From positions 1 through 50,540 of the forward strand of contig CAVAPV010000010.1 of assembly GCA_963590525.1 (NCBI GenBank): a stretch of 50,540 nt of DNA. The letters run 5' to 3'. The DNA comes from W2P13-069 sp963590525. GTDB taxonomy: Bacteria > Actinomycetota > Coriobacteriia > Coriobacteriales > QAMH01. Shown here in pieces: positions 16,358 through 24,005 of this stretch. Below the pieces are notes generated by a model. That model saw nothing but the letters and a program-made list of their open reading frames with translations, did no database searches and was not told the DNA's origin. Position 1 is the stretch's first letter. The number at the start of each line of letters is the position of its first letter. The position numbers and the translations under genes were made by a program.

Positions 16358-18412
16358 ATGGCAGCCCCCAACACAGAGCAGGTCCGCAACATCGTACTTG
16401 TAGGCCAGGACGGGTCCGGCAAGACCTCTTTGGCAGAGGCCATGCTCTACGTCTCAGGCAAGACCGCGCGCATGGGTACCACCCATGACGGAAAATCGAA
16501 CCTGGACTACGATGCCGAAGAGATCAAGCGTCGCTTTACCATATCCGCCGCTGTCGCACCCGTCCCGTACAAAGACTTCAAGATCAACGTCGTGGACACC
16601 TCCGGTCATCCCGATTTCATCGGCGACACCAAGTCCTGCATGCAAGCTGCCGAGATGGCGCTCTTTGTCGTAGACGCCGTCGACGGCCCCCAGCCTATGA
16701 CCAGCCGCCTGTGGCGCGAGGCCCAAGACATGCGTTTGTCGCGCGCGATATTCATCAACCACATCGACAAAGAGGGGGCCAACTTCACCTTGGCCATGGC
16801 GCAGCTGCATGCGCGCTTTGGCTCGCGCGTCATGGCGCTTACCACGCCCATGGGCAACGGCGCCGATTTCAAGGGAGTGATCGATGTCATTCGCATGAAG
16901 GCGCGCGTCCACGAAGGCGGCGTCAAGAAGGACATAGAGATCCCGGCAGAGTACATGGATGTCGCGCAGGAAAACCGCGAGAAGCTCTGCGACCTTATCG
17001 CCGAGGCAGACGACGAGCTTATGATGAAGTTCTTGGAAGGCGAGCAGCTTACCCAAGAAGAGATCGAAAGCCTGCTCGACAAGGCCATCGCCCAAGAGCT
17101 CATCATCCCCGTCTTTACGGGATCGACCATCATCGAGCAAGGTATCACTGCCCTCATGGAAGATATCGTGAGGTTTTTCCCGACGCCGCAATCGCATGGC
17201 GCCTTCTATGTTGCCGGTGGCGATGAGATCTACATCGAAGATGACAAACGCCCGGCAGCGTTTGTGTTCAAGACGGTTTCTGACCCCTATGTGGGCCGCT
17301 TGAGCTACCTCAAGGTGATATCGGGAACCATCGAGCCCGGCTGCGAGCTTGTCAACGCGCGCAACGGCAAGAAGGAGCGCTTGGGAAGCGTCAACCTCAT
17401 CATGGGCAAAGAGCTCACCGCCGTCAAAAGGGCCAAGGCCGGCGATATCGTCGTCGTGCCCAAGCTCGCCCAGACTGTCACGGGTGACACCTTGAGCCTC
17501 ACGGGAGAGATCGCCATTGTCCCGACCGAGATGCCGCAGCCGCTTTTCCCGGTTGCCGTCGAGGCTGCAGACCGCAAATCCGAAGACAAGCTCGCCGCGT
17601 TCTTGGCTCGTGCCACAGAAAGCGACCCCACCGTCAAACTCGTTCAAAACGAGGAGACCTCACAAAGCGTCCTCTACACGATGGGAGAGACCCAGCTCGA
17701 CCTTATCTTGTCGCGCGCAGCGGCGGCAGGGCTTGACGTCAAGCGCGTGCCAGTGCGCATCCCGTATCGCGAGACCATCCGCAAGACGGCAAGCGCCCAA
17801 GGCCGCCACAAGAAGCAGACCGGCGGTGCAGGGCAGTTTGGCGACTGCTGGCTGCGCCTCGAGCCCAACCCGGGCGCGGGTTACGAGTTTGTCGACGAGA
17901 CCAAGGGCGGCGTCATCCCCAACGGTTTGATCCCCGCTGTTGACAAGGGTGTCCAAGAGACGATGAAGGACGGCGTTTTGGCCGGCTACCCCGTGCAAGA
18001 TGTCAAATGCGCTGTCTACGACGGCTCCTATCACTCTGTCGACTCAAACGAGATGGCGTTCAAGACCGCGGCGCGTATCGCCTTCAAGGCTGCTGCCGCC
18101 CAGGCCGATCCTGTTATCTTGGAGCCTATGGCAAAGTTGCATATCACCATCGGCGAGGAGTTTGCCGGCGCCATCATGGGTGATATCACGACGCGCCGCG
18201 GTCGCATCTACGGCACAGACTCAAACGACTGGGGAGACACCGTCATCAAGGCTCGCGTGCCGTATGCAAACGTTGTCGACTACACGCGCGACTTGCGCTC
18301 TATGACGCGCGGTACCGGTAGCTTCGAGCTTACGATGGACGGTTACGATCAAGCGCCGCGCGATGTGCAAGACAAGCTTGTGGCCGCTTACGAGGCCTCA
18401 AGGCAGGCATAG
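16358..18412 (+). CDS. EF-G2-like translational GTPase
   Basis: 684 residues with all five EF-G domains: G1 GQDGSGKTSL (about residue 16), G3 DTSGHPDF (switch-II His retained), G4 NHID instead of NKxD, domain II (AAFVFKTVSDPYVGRLSYLKVISG), domain IV (HKKQTGGAGQFGDCWLRLEP) and domain V. The altered G1 and G4 motifs separate it from canonical FusA and match the EF-G2-type actinobacterial paralogue group, whose role in translation is unclear. It probably is not the sole elongation factor G. The ATG at 16358 follows a weak AGGTGAG. About 160 gene-free bases before it carry AT-rich stretches but no promoter I would defend. Confidence 0.88.
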   Translation: MAAPNTEQVRNIVLVGQDGSGKTSLAEAMLYVSGKTARMGTTHDGKSNLDYDAEEIKRRFTISAAVAPVPYKDFKINVVDTSGHPDFIGDTKSCMQAAEMALFVVDAVDGPQPMTSRLWREAQDMRLSRAIFINHIDKEGANFTLAMAQLHARFGSRVMALTTPMGNGADFKGVIDVIRMKARVHEGGVKKDIEIPAEYMDVAQENREKLCDLIAEADDELMMKFLEGEQLTQEEIESLLDKAIAQELIIPVFTGSTIIEQGITALMEDIVRFFPTPQSHGAFYVAGGDEIYIEDDKRPAAFVFKTVSDPYVGRLSYLKVISGTIEPGCELVNARNGKKERLGSVNLIMGKELTAVKRAKAGDIVVVPKLAQTVTGDTLSLTGEIAIVPTEMPQPLFPVAVEAADRKSEDKLAAFLARATESDPTVKLVQNEETSQSVLYTMGETQLDLILSRAAAAGLDVKRVPVRIPYRETIRKTASAQGRHKKQTGGAGQFGDCWLRLEPNPGAGYEFVDETKGGVIPNGLIPAVDKGVQETMKDGVLAGYPVQDVKCAVYDGSYHSVDSNEMAFKTAARIAFKAAAAQADPVILEPMAKLHITIGEEFAGAIMGDITTRRGRIYGTDSNDWGDTVIKARVPYANVVDYTRDLRSMTRGTGSFELTMDGYDQAPRDVQDKLVAAYEASRQA

Positions 18413-18480
18413 ATCCGGCTTTGCAATCTGCAACAGCGCTTTGAGCAGCGCTTGCGCAGGCATAGGGTGCCAGAACATGG

Positions 18481-18515
18481 GGCGCGGGCTTGCGATATGC
18501 GGCCCGCGCCTTTTT
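18481..18515 (+). terminator. Terminator of EF-G2-like gene
   Basis: GGCGCGGGC (18481-18489) with GCCCGCGCC (18502-18510), then TTTTT. The further 160 bases to the aminopeptidase start hold only a possible TTTAAT -10 (18633-18638). Confidence 0.9.
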
Positions 18516-18675
18516 AGCGCACGCTGTACGTGAGCGGCTGCCGATGCCGCAAGAACATCATGCGCTGGCATATGCGCCGCGCGCTTTGGTGACCCATCGG
18601 CAACCGCCTGCTTTGGGACGCTTTGCTTGTGCTTTAATCGAGCCTGTATCTGACCTTCAACCCAAAGGATGCGCT

Positions 18676-20094
18676 ATGGAGCGAAAAAACGCCTGGAAGC
18701 AATACTCCCAAGAAGACCTCGACAAGCTTGCCCAGGTGGCAAGCGGCTACATCGATTTCATCAGCGACAATAAAACCGAGCGCGAATGCGCGACGTCGAT
18801 GATCAAGCTCGCCCAAGAGGCGGGTTATATGTCCCTTGAAGACTGCATCGCGCAAAAACGCGCGCTTAGTGCAGGAGACAAGGTCTGGGCGCATACCCAT
18901 GGCAAAGCGCTCATGCTCATGCACATCGGAAGCGAGCCCCTTGAAAACGGCTTCAACATCTTGGGAGCGCATATCGACAGCCCTCGCTTGGACCTCAAAC
19001 AAAACCCGCTTTACGAAAGCCACGACCTGGCCTTGCTCGACACGCATTATTACGGTGGCATCAAGAAGTACCAATGGGTGACCTTGCCTTTGGCGCTGCA
19101 TGGCGTTGTGGCAAAGACCGATGGCAGCGTTGTAGACGTCGTCGTGGGAGAAGACCCGTCAGACCCCGTCTTCTGCATCACGGATATCCTGCCTCATCTG
19201 GGCGCCGAGCAGATGAAGCGCGAGACCAACAAGATCGTCATGGGAGAAGATCTTGACGTGCTCGTCGGCCACTGCCCGCTTGTCATCGACAAAGAAGAAG
19301 ACGACATGACCGACGAGGAGAAAGAAGCCAAGAAATCCCCCGTCAAGGCCATGGTCTGCAAGCTCTTGAAAGACAAGTACGGCATGGAGGAAGAAGACTT
19401 TCTCTCGGCCGAGATTGAAGTCGTGCCCGCAGGGCGTGCTCGCGAGCTGGGCTTTGACCGCAGCATGGTGATTGGCTACGGGCAAGACGACCGCGTCTGC
19501 GCCTACACGAGCTTGCTTGCACAGCTTGCCGTCCAAGACGTCAAGCGCACGGCAGTCACGATACTCGTAGACAAAGAGGAGATCGGGTCTGTGGGCGCCA
19601 CGGGCATGGAGTCTTTGTTCTTTGAGAACGCCGTAGCCGAGGTCATGGAGCTTGCCGGTGAGCCAGGCCAGCTCAAGCTGCGCCGCGCGCTTGCGGCCAG
19701 CAAGATGCTCTCAAGCGACGTCTCTGCCGGCATCGACCCGTGCTATGCCAGCGTCTTCGAACCCAAGAACGCCGCATATTGCGGCCGCGGCCTGGTCTTT
19801 AACAAGTACACGGGTGCTCGCGGCAAAAGCGGCAGCAACGATGCCAGCGCCGAATACGTGGCGCATGTGCGCAAGGTGATGGACGATGCCGGTGTGAGCT
19901 TCCAGACAGCCGAGCTTGGCCGTGTGGACGCAGGCGGCGGCGGAACCATCGCCTTCATCCCCGCCAAGTACGACATGGACGTCATCGACAGCGGCGTGGC
20001 CGTGCTGTCCATGCACGCGCCCTGGGAGGTTACCTCCAAGGCCGATATCTACGAGGCCTATCGCGGCTACGAGGCCTTTTTGGCCAACGCCTAA
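18676..20094 (+). CDS. M18-family zinc aminopeptidase
   Basis: 472 residues, aspartyl-aminopeptidase-like M18 metallopeptidase. Metal and catalytic motifs: AHIDSPRLDLK (zinc His and following Asp), HYYGGIKKYQW, VDKEEIGSVGATGMES (Glu-Glu base and ligand), GRVDAGGGGTIAF and the C-terminal SMHAPWEV (zinc His). Members form large tetrahedral dodecamers and remove N-terminal acidic residues in the cytoplasm. Start at 18676 is chosen because AAAGGA is seven bases upstream and residues start as in the family; 62 further in-frame codons upstream run through the terminator region. Single gene, closed by a strong terminator. Confidence 0.93.
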   Translation: MERKNAWKQYSQEDLDKLAQVASGYIDFISDNKTERECATSMIKLAQEAGYMSLEDCIAQKRALSAGDKVWAHTHGKALMLMHIGSEPLENGFNILGAHIDSPRLDLKQNPLYESHDLALLDTHYYGGIKKYQWVTLPLALHGVVAKTDGSVVDVVVGEDPSDPVFCITDILPHLGAEQMKRETNKIVMGEDLDVLVGHCPLVIDKEEDDMTDEEKEAKKSPVKAMVCKLLKDKYGMEEEDFLSAEIEVVPAGRARELGFDRSMVIGYGQDDRVCAYTSLLAQLAVQDVKRTAVTILVDKEEIGSVGATGMESLFFENAVAEVMELAGEPGQLKLRRALAASKMLSSDVSAGIDPCYASVFEPKNAAYCGRGLVFNKYTGARGKSGSNDASAEYVAHVRKVMDDAGVSFQTAELGRVDAGGGGTIAFIPAKYDMDVIDSGVAVLSMHAPWEVTSKADIYEAYRGYEAFLANA

Positions 20095-20119
20095 AGTCGC
20101 AAGCTAATGTTGTAAACCA

Positions 20120-20156
20120 AAGCAGGCGCCCTGATGTACGGGGTGCCTGCTTTTTT
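20120..20156 (+). terminator. Terminator of aminopeptidase gene
   Basis: Stem 20120-20131 with 20141-20152 (AAGCAGGC core, one G-U pair) followed by TTTTTT. Confidence 0.92.
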
Positions 20157-20166
20157 AAAGTTCCGT

Positions 20167-20237
20167 GTGCCTAGCGGCACGCTCCTAAAACGTCGCGCTT
20201 GCCAGCGCGACCGGGCGGGCAGGGCTGCGCCCCTACG
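20167..20237. repeat. Cluster of palindromes, REP-like
   Basis: Three hairpins follow each other: GTGCC-TAGC-GGCAC (20167-20180), GTCGCGCT-TGCC-AGCGCGAC (20192-20211) and a GGGC...GCCC element ending in CGCCCCTACG (20212-20237). The last resembles short CGTAGGGGCG-type palindromic repeats that I know from gut bacterial genomes. It lies between convergent genes; 20238-20350 holds nothing recognisable. Confidence 0.45.
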
Positions 20238-20350
20238 TGTGCTCGCGATCCATCGATACCCTATCGCTCCTTTGTATGTGGCCCGCACAGCATGCCTTGT
20301 CGTTGTCGCAAGCCAACGCCGCGGCGTACTTTTTGCGCCCAGAGTTGCGC

Positions 20351-20911
20351 TTACAGCTGCGAGAACCAGGTGATCTGAGGTGCGTTGCCGTCGTGGGCGC
20401 CTATGCGCTTTTCAAGCCAGCACATATCCCACCACTGTCCCAGCTTGAAAGCGCAGCTGTGAAAAACGCCTACCATCTTGTAGCCCATCTTCTCGTGGAA
20501 TATCACCGACCCGCGTGTGAGATAGGGGCAGTCTTGCTGCGTGTAGGCTACGCATGCGTTTAGATTGGTGATGCCCATGCGGCAAAGCTCTTGCTCCAAG
20601 CGCGTGTAAAGCGCGCGTCCTATGCCGTGCGTGCGGATGTCGCGTTTGACATAGACGGAGGTCTCGACAGAGCAGTCGTAGGCTGCGCGGCCCTTGAAGG
20701 CTCCGGCATAGCAGTAACCCACGACATGGCCGTCCTCTTGGGCGACGATCCAGGGGTATTTGACAAGCGTCGCCTCTATGCGGCGAGCGATCTCTTCTAC
20801 GCTAGGCGGCTCGATCTCAAAGGTGATGGCGCTGTTGAGCACGTAATCTTGGTAGATCTCTTGGATCTGCGCCGCGTCTTTTGCTGTGGCTATGCGTAGC
20901 TCGATCGTCAT
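20351..20911 (-). CDS. GNAT acetyltransferase, phosphinothricin/methionine-sulfoximine type
   Basis: 186 residues. The fold of the Pat/MddA group is plain: LRIATAKDAAQIQEIYQDYVLNSAITFE at the N-terminus, CYAGAFKGRAAYDCSVETSVYV, the acetyl-CoA loop RTHGIGRALYTRLE, and the C-terminal FHEKMGYKMVGVF followed by QWWDMCWLEK. Enzymes of this group acetylate amino-acid analogues such as methionine sulfone, methionine sulfoximine or phosphinothricin and probably serve detoxification of modified amino acids. Start at 20911 has GAGGAGG nine bases upstream. Convergent with the aminopeptidase; no operon partner. Confidence 0.88.
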   Translation of the reverse strand: MTIELRIATAKDAAQIQEIYQDYVLNSAITFEIEPPSVEEIARRIEATLVKYPWIVAQEDGHVVGYCYAGAFKGRAAYDCSVETSVYVKRDIRTHGIGRALYTRLEQELCRMGITNLNACVAYTQQDCPYLTRGSVIFHEKMGYKMVGVFHSCAFKLGQWWDMCWLEKRIGAHDGNAPQITWFSQL

Positions 20912-21074
20912 GTCGTATAGTCCTCCTCTAAGCAGCCAATGCGTTTTGGGGCGTTTGATTGTACTGCATACCCCAAGCTCTTTTTGTAAAGACGAGGCAT
21001 GCTTTCTTGCCTTGCGCGCGTCAAAGCGGATGCATAATGGATTGCATCTTATCTAGACAGAAGGGAATACGCGC

Positions 21075-21728
21075 GTGAGCTGTGACAAAGCTGTGCTCTT
21101 TGACTTGGACGGCACTTTGGTTGACACCTATGACTTGATCTTGGCAAGCCAGCGTTATGCGACGCGCACGGTTTTGGGCCGCGTCATCAGCGACGAGCGC
21201 CTTATGTCTACCGTGGGAACACCGCTTGAAGACCAGATGGCCGATTACGCAAGCGGCCCTGAAGAGGTAACCCGCCTGTGCGAGGTCTACCGCGAGCACA
21301 ATGCACGCGTCCACGACCAGCTCATCAAGTGCTTTGACGGTATCCAAGATCAGATAGCGCTTTTAGCAACTGCAGCTGTGCCCATGGGCATCGTCACCTC
21401 CAAACGCGCCGATATCGCGCGTCGGGCAACGGACCTCTACGGCCTGAGCGGCTATATGCGCTGCATCGTGGGCGGAACAGACACCGCTCGCCATAAGCCT
21501 CATCCAGACCCCGTCTTGGCCGGCTGCAAGCTTTTGGATGTAGACCCCGCCTCGTGCGTCTACGTGGGCGACAGCCCCTTTGACATGCGCGCAGGAAACG
21601 CCGCCGGCTGCAAGACCTTGGCGGTTGGCTGGGGCATGTTCAACCTTGACGTCTTGCTTGAAGAGGGGCCGTCATCATCGGTCGATCAGGTTTCACAGCT
21701 TGCCTCCGCCATCATGCAAATGCTGTAA
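21075..21728 (+). CDS. HAD phosphatase, phosphoglycolate-phosphatase-like
   Basis: 217 residues, HAD-IA type: nucleophile VLFDLDGTLVDTYD, motif II TSKR, Lys motif in RHKPHPDPV and motif IV VYVGDSPFDMRAGNAAG; a four-helix cap lies between residues 15 and 85. The order matches Gph/PpaX phosphatases (phosphoglycolate or pyrophosphate), but substrate cannot be fixed. Start is GTG at 21075 with AAGGGA nine bases upstream. A CATAAT at 21033-21038 may be its -10. The antitoxin gene follows 59 bases later with its own ribosome site. Confidence 0.85.
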   Translation: MSCDKAVLFDLDGTLVDTYDLILASQRYATRTVLGRVISDERLMSTVGTPLEDQMADYASGPEEVTRLCEVYREHNARVHDQLIKCFDGIQDQIALLATAAVPMGIVTSKRADIARRATDLYGLSGYMRCIVGGTDTARHKPHPDPVLAGCKLLDVDPASCVYVGDSPFDMRAGNAAGCKTLAVGWGMFNLDVLLEEGPSSSVDQVSQLASAIMQML

Positions 21729-21787
21729 GCCTGTTTGCTCTTTGCGTATAATGCATGCCGATATACAAGCAATACAGGAGGCATAGC

Positions 21788-21985
21788 ATGGCAGGTATCA
21801 ATATCACTATCCGCATGGACGAAGACCTTAAGAAGCAGGCAGACGAGCTCTTTGACGAGCTGGGCCTTTCTTTTTCTGGTGCGGTAAACGTTTTTGTCCG
21901 TCAGGCTTTGCGCGAAGACGGCCTGCCCTTTGCCATCACGCGCGCCAAGAAGCCGGCGCCTGCAGACGCCCAGCTGGATAACTAA
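21788..21985 (+). CDS. RelB/DinJ-family antitoxin, no toxin adjacent
   Basis: 65 residues: MAGINITIRMDEDLKKQADELF is the ribbon-helix-helix DNA-binding part, followed by DELGLSFSGAVNVFVRQALRE and GLPFAIT, the classic RelB/DinJ signature. The antitoxin would bind its own promoter and neutralise an mRNA-cleaving RelE/YafQ-type toxin. No such toxin gene lies up- or downstream; instead a LysR regulator begins ten bases after its stop. Start at 21788 is set by AGGAGG six bases upstream; a start 33 bases earlier lacks a ribosome site. It may be an orphan, a repressor without toxin function, or may pair with a toxin elsewhere. Confidence 0.85.
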   Translation: MAGINITIRMDEDLKKQADELFDELGLSFSGAVNVFVRQALREDGLPFAITRAKKPAPADAQLDN

Positions 21986-21995
21986 GGAGGCTGCC

Positions 21996-22943
21996 ATGAC
22001 CCTGCAGCAGCTCAGGTACCTCATCGCCATCGCCGAATGCGGCTCCATCAGTGGCGCTGCGCACGACCTCTTTGTCTCGCAGTCGTCGTTGTCTGTGGCG
22101 CTCAAAGAGATCGAGACCGAGACCGGCGTCACCGTCTTCCAACGCTCCAATCGCGGTATCACCATCACAAGCGAGGGTATAGAGCTTTTGGGCTATGCAC
22201 GCCAGGTGGTCGAGCAGGCAGACCTCTTGGAGCAACGCTACCAAAGAAAAGAAGACGACGTCTATCAGCGTTTGTCTGTCTCTACCCAGCATTACACCTT
22301 TTGCGTCGAGGCGTTTGTCAACATGGTTGAGTCCCTCAACGCAGATGAGTACAAGTTCACCTTGCGCGAGACGCGCACGGCCGAGATCATCGAGGATGTA
22401 AGCGAGTTTAGAAGCGATATCGGCGTGCTGTATCTGGACAACTTCAACAACCGCGTGATCTCTAAGGCGCTCGATGCGGCAAACCTCACCTTCACCTCGC
22501 TTTTCAAGTGCAAGCCGCATGTTTTTGTTGGCGAGCACCATCCCTTGGCCAACCGTAAAATCGTTGCGGTAGAAGACCTTGCAGATTACGCGCGCTACTC
22601 CTTTGAGCAAGGCACCAACAACTCCTTCTACTACAGCGAGGAGCCTCTAAGCTCGCTTCCGCATAAGAAGCGCATCGTGATATCAGACCGCGGCACGCTT
22701 TCCAACCTGCTCACGCACCACAACGGCTACACCGTGTCCACCGGCGTGCTCTCTAGCGAGATGCACACCGGTATCGCATCCATCCCCCTAAAGACCGATG
22801 AGGAGATGAACATGGGTTATGTCATGCATGCACAGCGCAAGCCCAACGCCCTCGTCTTGCGCTATATCGACGCGCTCAAAGAGCAGATCGCAACCTACAG
22901 CATCGACAACGCGATGCGCCCCAGCGACTCCATCGATCTGTAG
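21996..22943 (+). CDS. LysR-family transcriptional regulator
   Basis: 315 residues. The N-terminal winged helix is textbook: LQQLRYLIAIAECGSISGAAHDLFVSQSSLSVALKEIE, then FQRSNRGITITSEG. The C-terminal effector domain is divergent but ends normally. The start at 21996 lies six bases after AAGGAGG. Co-transcribed with the RelB-like gene (ten-base gap). LysR proteins sense small metabolites; the nearest metabolic genes are the racemase and opine-type dehydrogenase transcribed convergently towards it. LysR regulators usually act on divergent or nearby genes, so a link is possible but not shown. Confidence 0.9.
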   Translation: MTLQQLRYLIAIAECGSISGAAHDLFVSQSSLSVALKEIETETGVTVFQRSNRGITITSEGIELLGYARQVVEQADLLEQRYQRKEDDVYQRLSVSTQHYTFCVEAFVNMVESLNADEYKFTLRETRTAEIIEDVSEFRSDIGVLYLDNFNNRVISKALDAANLTFTSLFKCKPHVFVGEHHPLANRKIVAVEDLADYARYSFEQGTNNSFYYSEEPLSSLPHKKRIVISDRGTLSNLLTHHNGYTVSTGVLSSEMHTGIASIPLKTDEEMNMGYVMHAQRKPNALVLRYIDALKEQIATYSIDNAMRPSDSIDL

Positions 22944-22988
22944 CACCCGCGGTGTTGCGACTGCCATCTGCAAAGGATTGAAGGTAAC

Positions 22989-23035
22989 AACAGGGCTCGC
23001 CTTGGTCTTATGCGACTAAGGCGAGCCCTGTTTTT
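22989..23035. terminator. Bidirectional terminator, LysR / racemase
   Basis: AACAGGGCTCGCCTT (22989-23003) pairs with AAGGCGAGCCCTGTT (23018-23032); a TTTTTC run follows on plus and a TTGTTACCTT run on minus. Confidence 0.9.
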
Positions 23036-23075
23036 CTCTGTGCGCTTGGATTGACCGCGCGCGTCGCGGATGCGT

Positions 23076-23837
23076 TTACAGCCAGCCGTAGTAGGGGCGC
23101 TGCGCCACAGCATGATGTGCCCAGTTGATGAGCGTGACAAAGTCGTAGACGGGACGCTTGCAAGCTGCCTGCACGTCTGCCGCGTAAGGTGGCAGGTCGC
23201 TGCACTCCAAGAGCACGGCGCCGATCTCTGGATGCTTGTCGCAGCATGCACATGCAAGCTGGCACATGTCATCGATCAGTGCGCCGTTGTCGAGCGGTTT
23301 GACGCCGTAGCGGATAGGCTCGAAAGCGGGCCTGTCACCTACGTTTTGGATGATGAGGCGCTCGCGGCTGGCGCCAACGTGCGACAGCATGTCGTCTGTT
23401 ACAGATGCTCCGTCTGCCGCAAAGACGAGTACCTTCTGGTCTCTCTTGAGCCCTAGCTCGATCAAGGGCAGCTGCGTGAGGCTAGATAGGTACACGGGAA
23501 CCTCTACAGCATCTGCAACGGCGTCTTGGAAGTGCGCAAAGAATCCGCATGCGCCCACGATGACGCTTGCCCCGCATGCCTCGAGCTCTTTGGCAGCTGC
23601 GATCACATCGTCTACAAGCGTCTTGTCGCCGGCAAAGAGACGCTCTATCTCGAACTCGACGCGCTTGAAGATAACGGGAAAGTCGTAGGTTGCGGGGTTG
23701 ACCACGTTGCCGGGAAGCTTGGCGTAGTCGAGCTGTATGGCGATGACGCCAACCGTGCCTGCTGCGATATAGCGCCCGTTGGCCTCAAAGGTACCGCGGC
23801 GTTCCTGCTCGTTTGCGATGCGTCCGTTCCAGATCAT
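23076..23837 (-). CDS. Aspartate/glutamate-racemase family protein
   Basis: 253 residues, cofactor-independent racemase fold. The two catalytic cysteines are visible: Cys97 in VGACGFFAHF and Cys212 in LLECSDLPPYA, one in each pseudo-symmetric half. Members racemise Asp, Glu, hydantoins or other amino acids by a two-base mechanism; the substrate here cannot be told. Start at 23837 is set by AAGGCAAGG upstream; 37 further in-frame codons overlap the hairpin of the preceding gene. The opine-type dehydrogenase lies upstream on the same strand, but a hairpin (23934-23967) between them may separate or attenuate transcription. Confidence 0.85.
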   Translation of the reverse strand: MIWNGRIANEQERRGTFEANGRYIAAGTVGVIAIQLDYAKLPGNVVNPATYDFPVIFKRVEFEIERLFAGDKTLVDDVIAAAKELEACGASVIVGACGFFAHFQDAVADAVEVPVYLSSLTQLPLIELGLKRDQKVLVFAADGASVTDDMLSHVGASRERLIIQNVGDRPAFEPIRYGVKPLDNGALIDDMCQLACACCDKHPEIGAVLLECSDLPPYAADVQAACKRPVYDFVTLINWAHHAVAQRPYYGWL

Positions 23838-23933
23838 CTGCCTTGCCTTTCTTGCGCGCCTTGCCTGCCACCCCAAGCATGCACTGCCTGGTTTTGGGGT
23901 GTTGGCGCGTCTGCGTCGTCTTGCCGATACAAC

Positions 23934-23967
23934 AAGCGGGCAGGTCATGTTGCAACCCTGCCCGCTT
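23934..23967 (-). terminator. Terminator/attenuator between opine dehydrogenase and racemase
   Basis: AAGCGGGCAGG (23934-23944) with CCTGCCCGCTT (23957-23967); on the minus strand it is followed by GTTGTT, a weak tail, so partial read-through into the racemase is plausible. Confidence 0.7.
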
Positions 23968-24005
23968 TTGCTGTGCGTGATACGGCCTTGCGGCCTAGGA
24001 GACCT

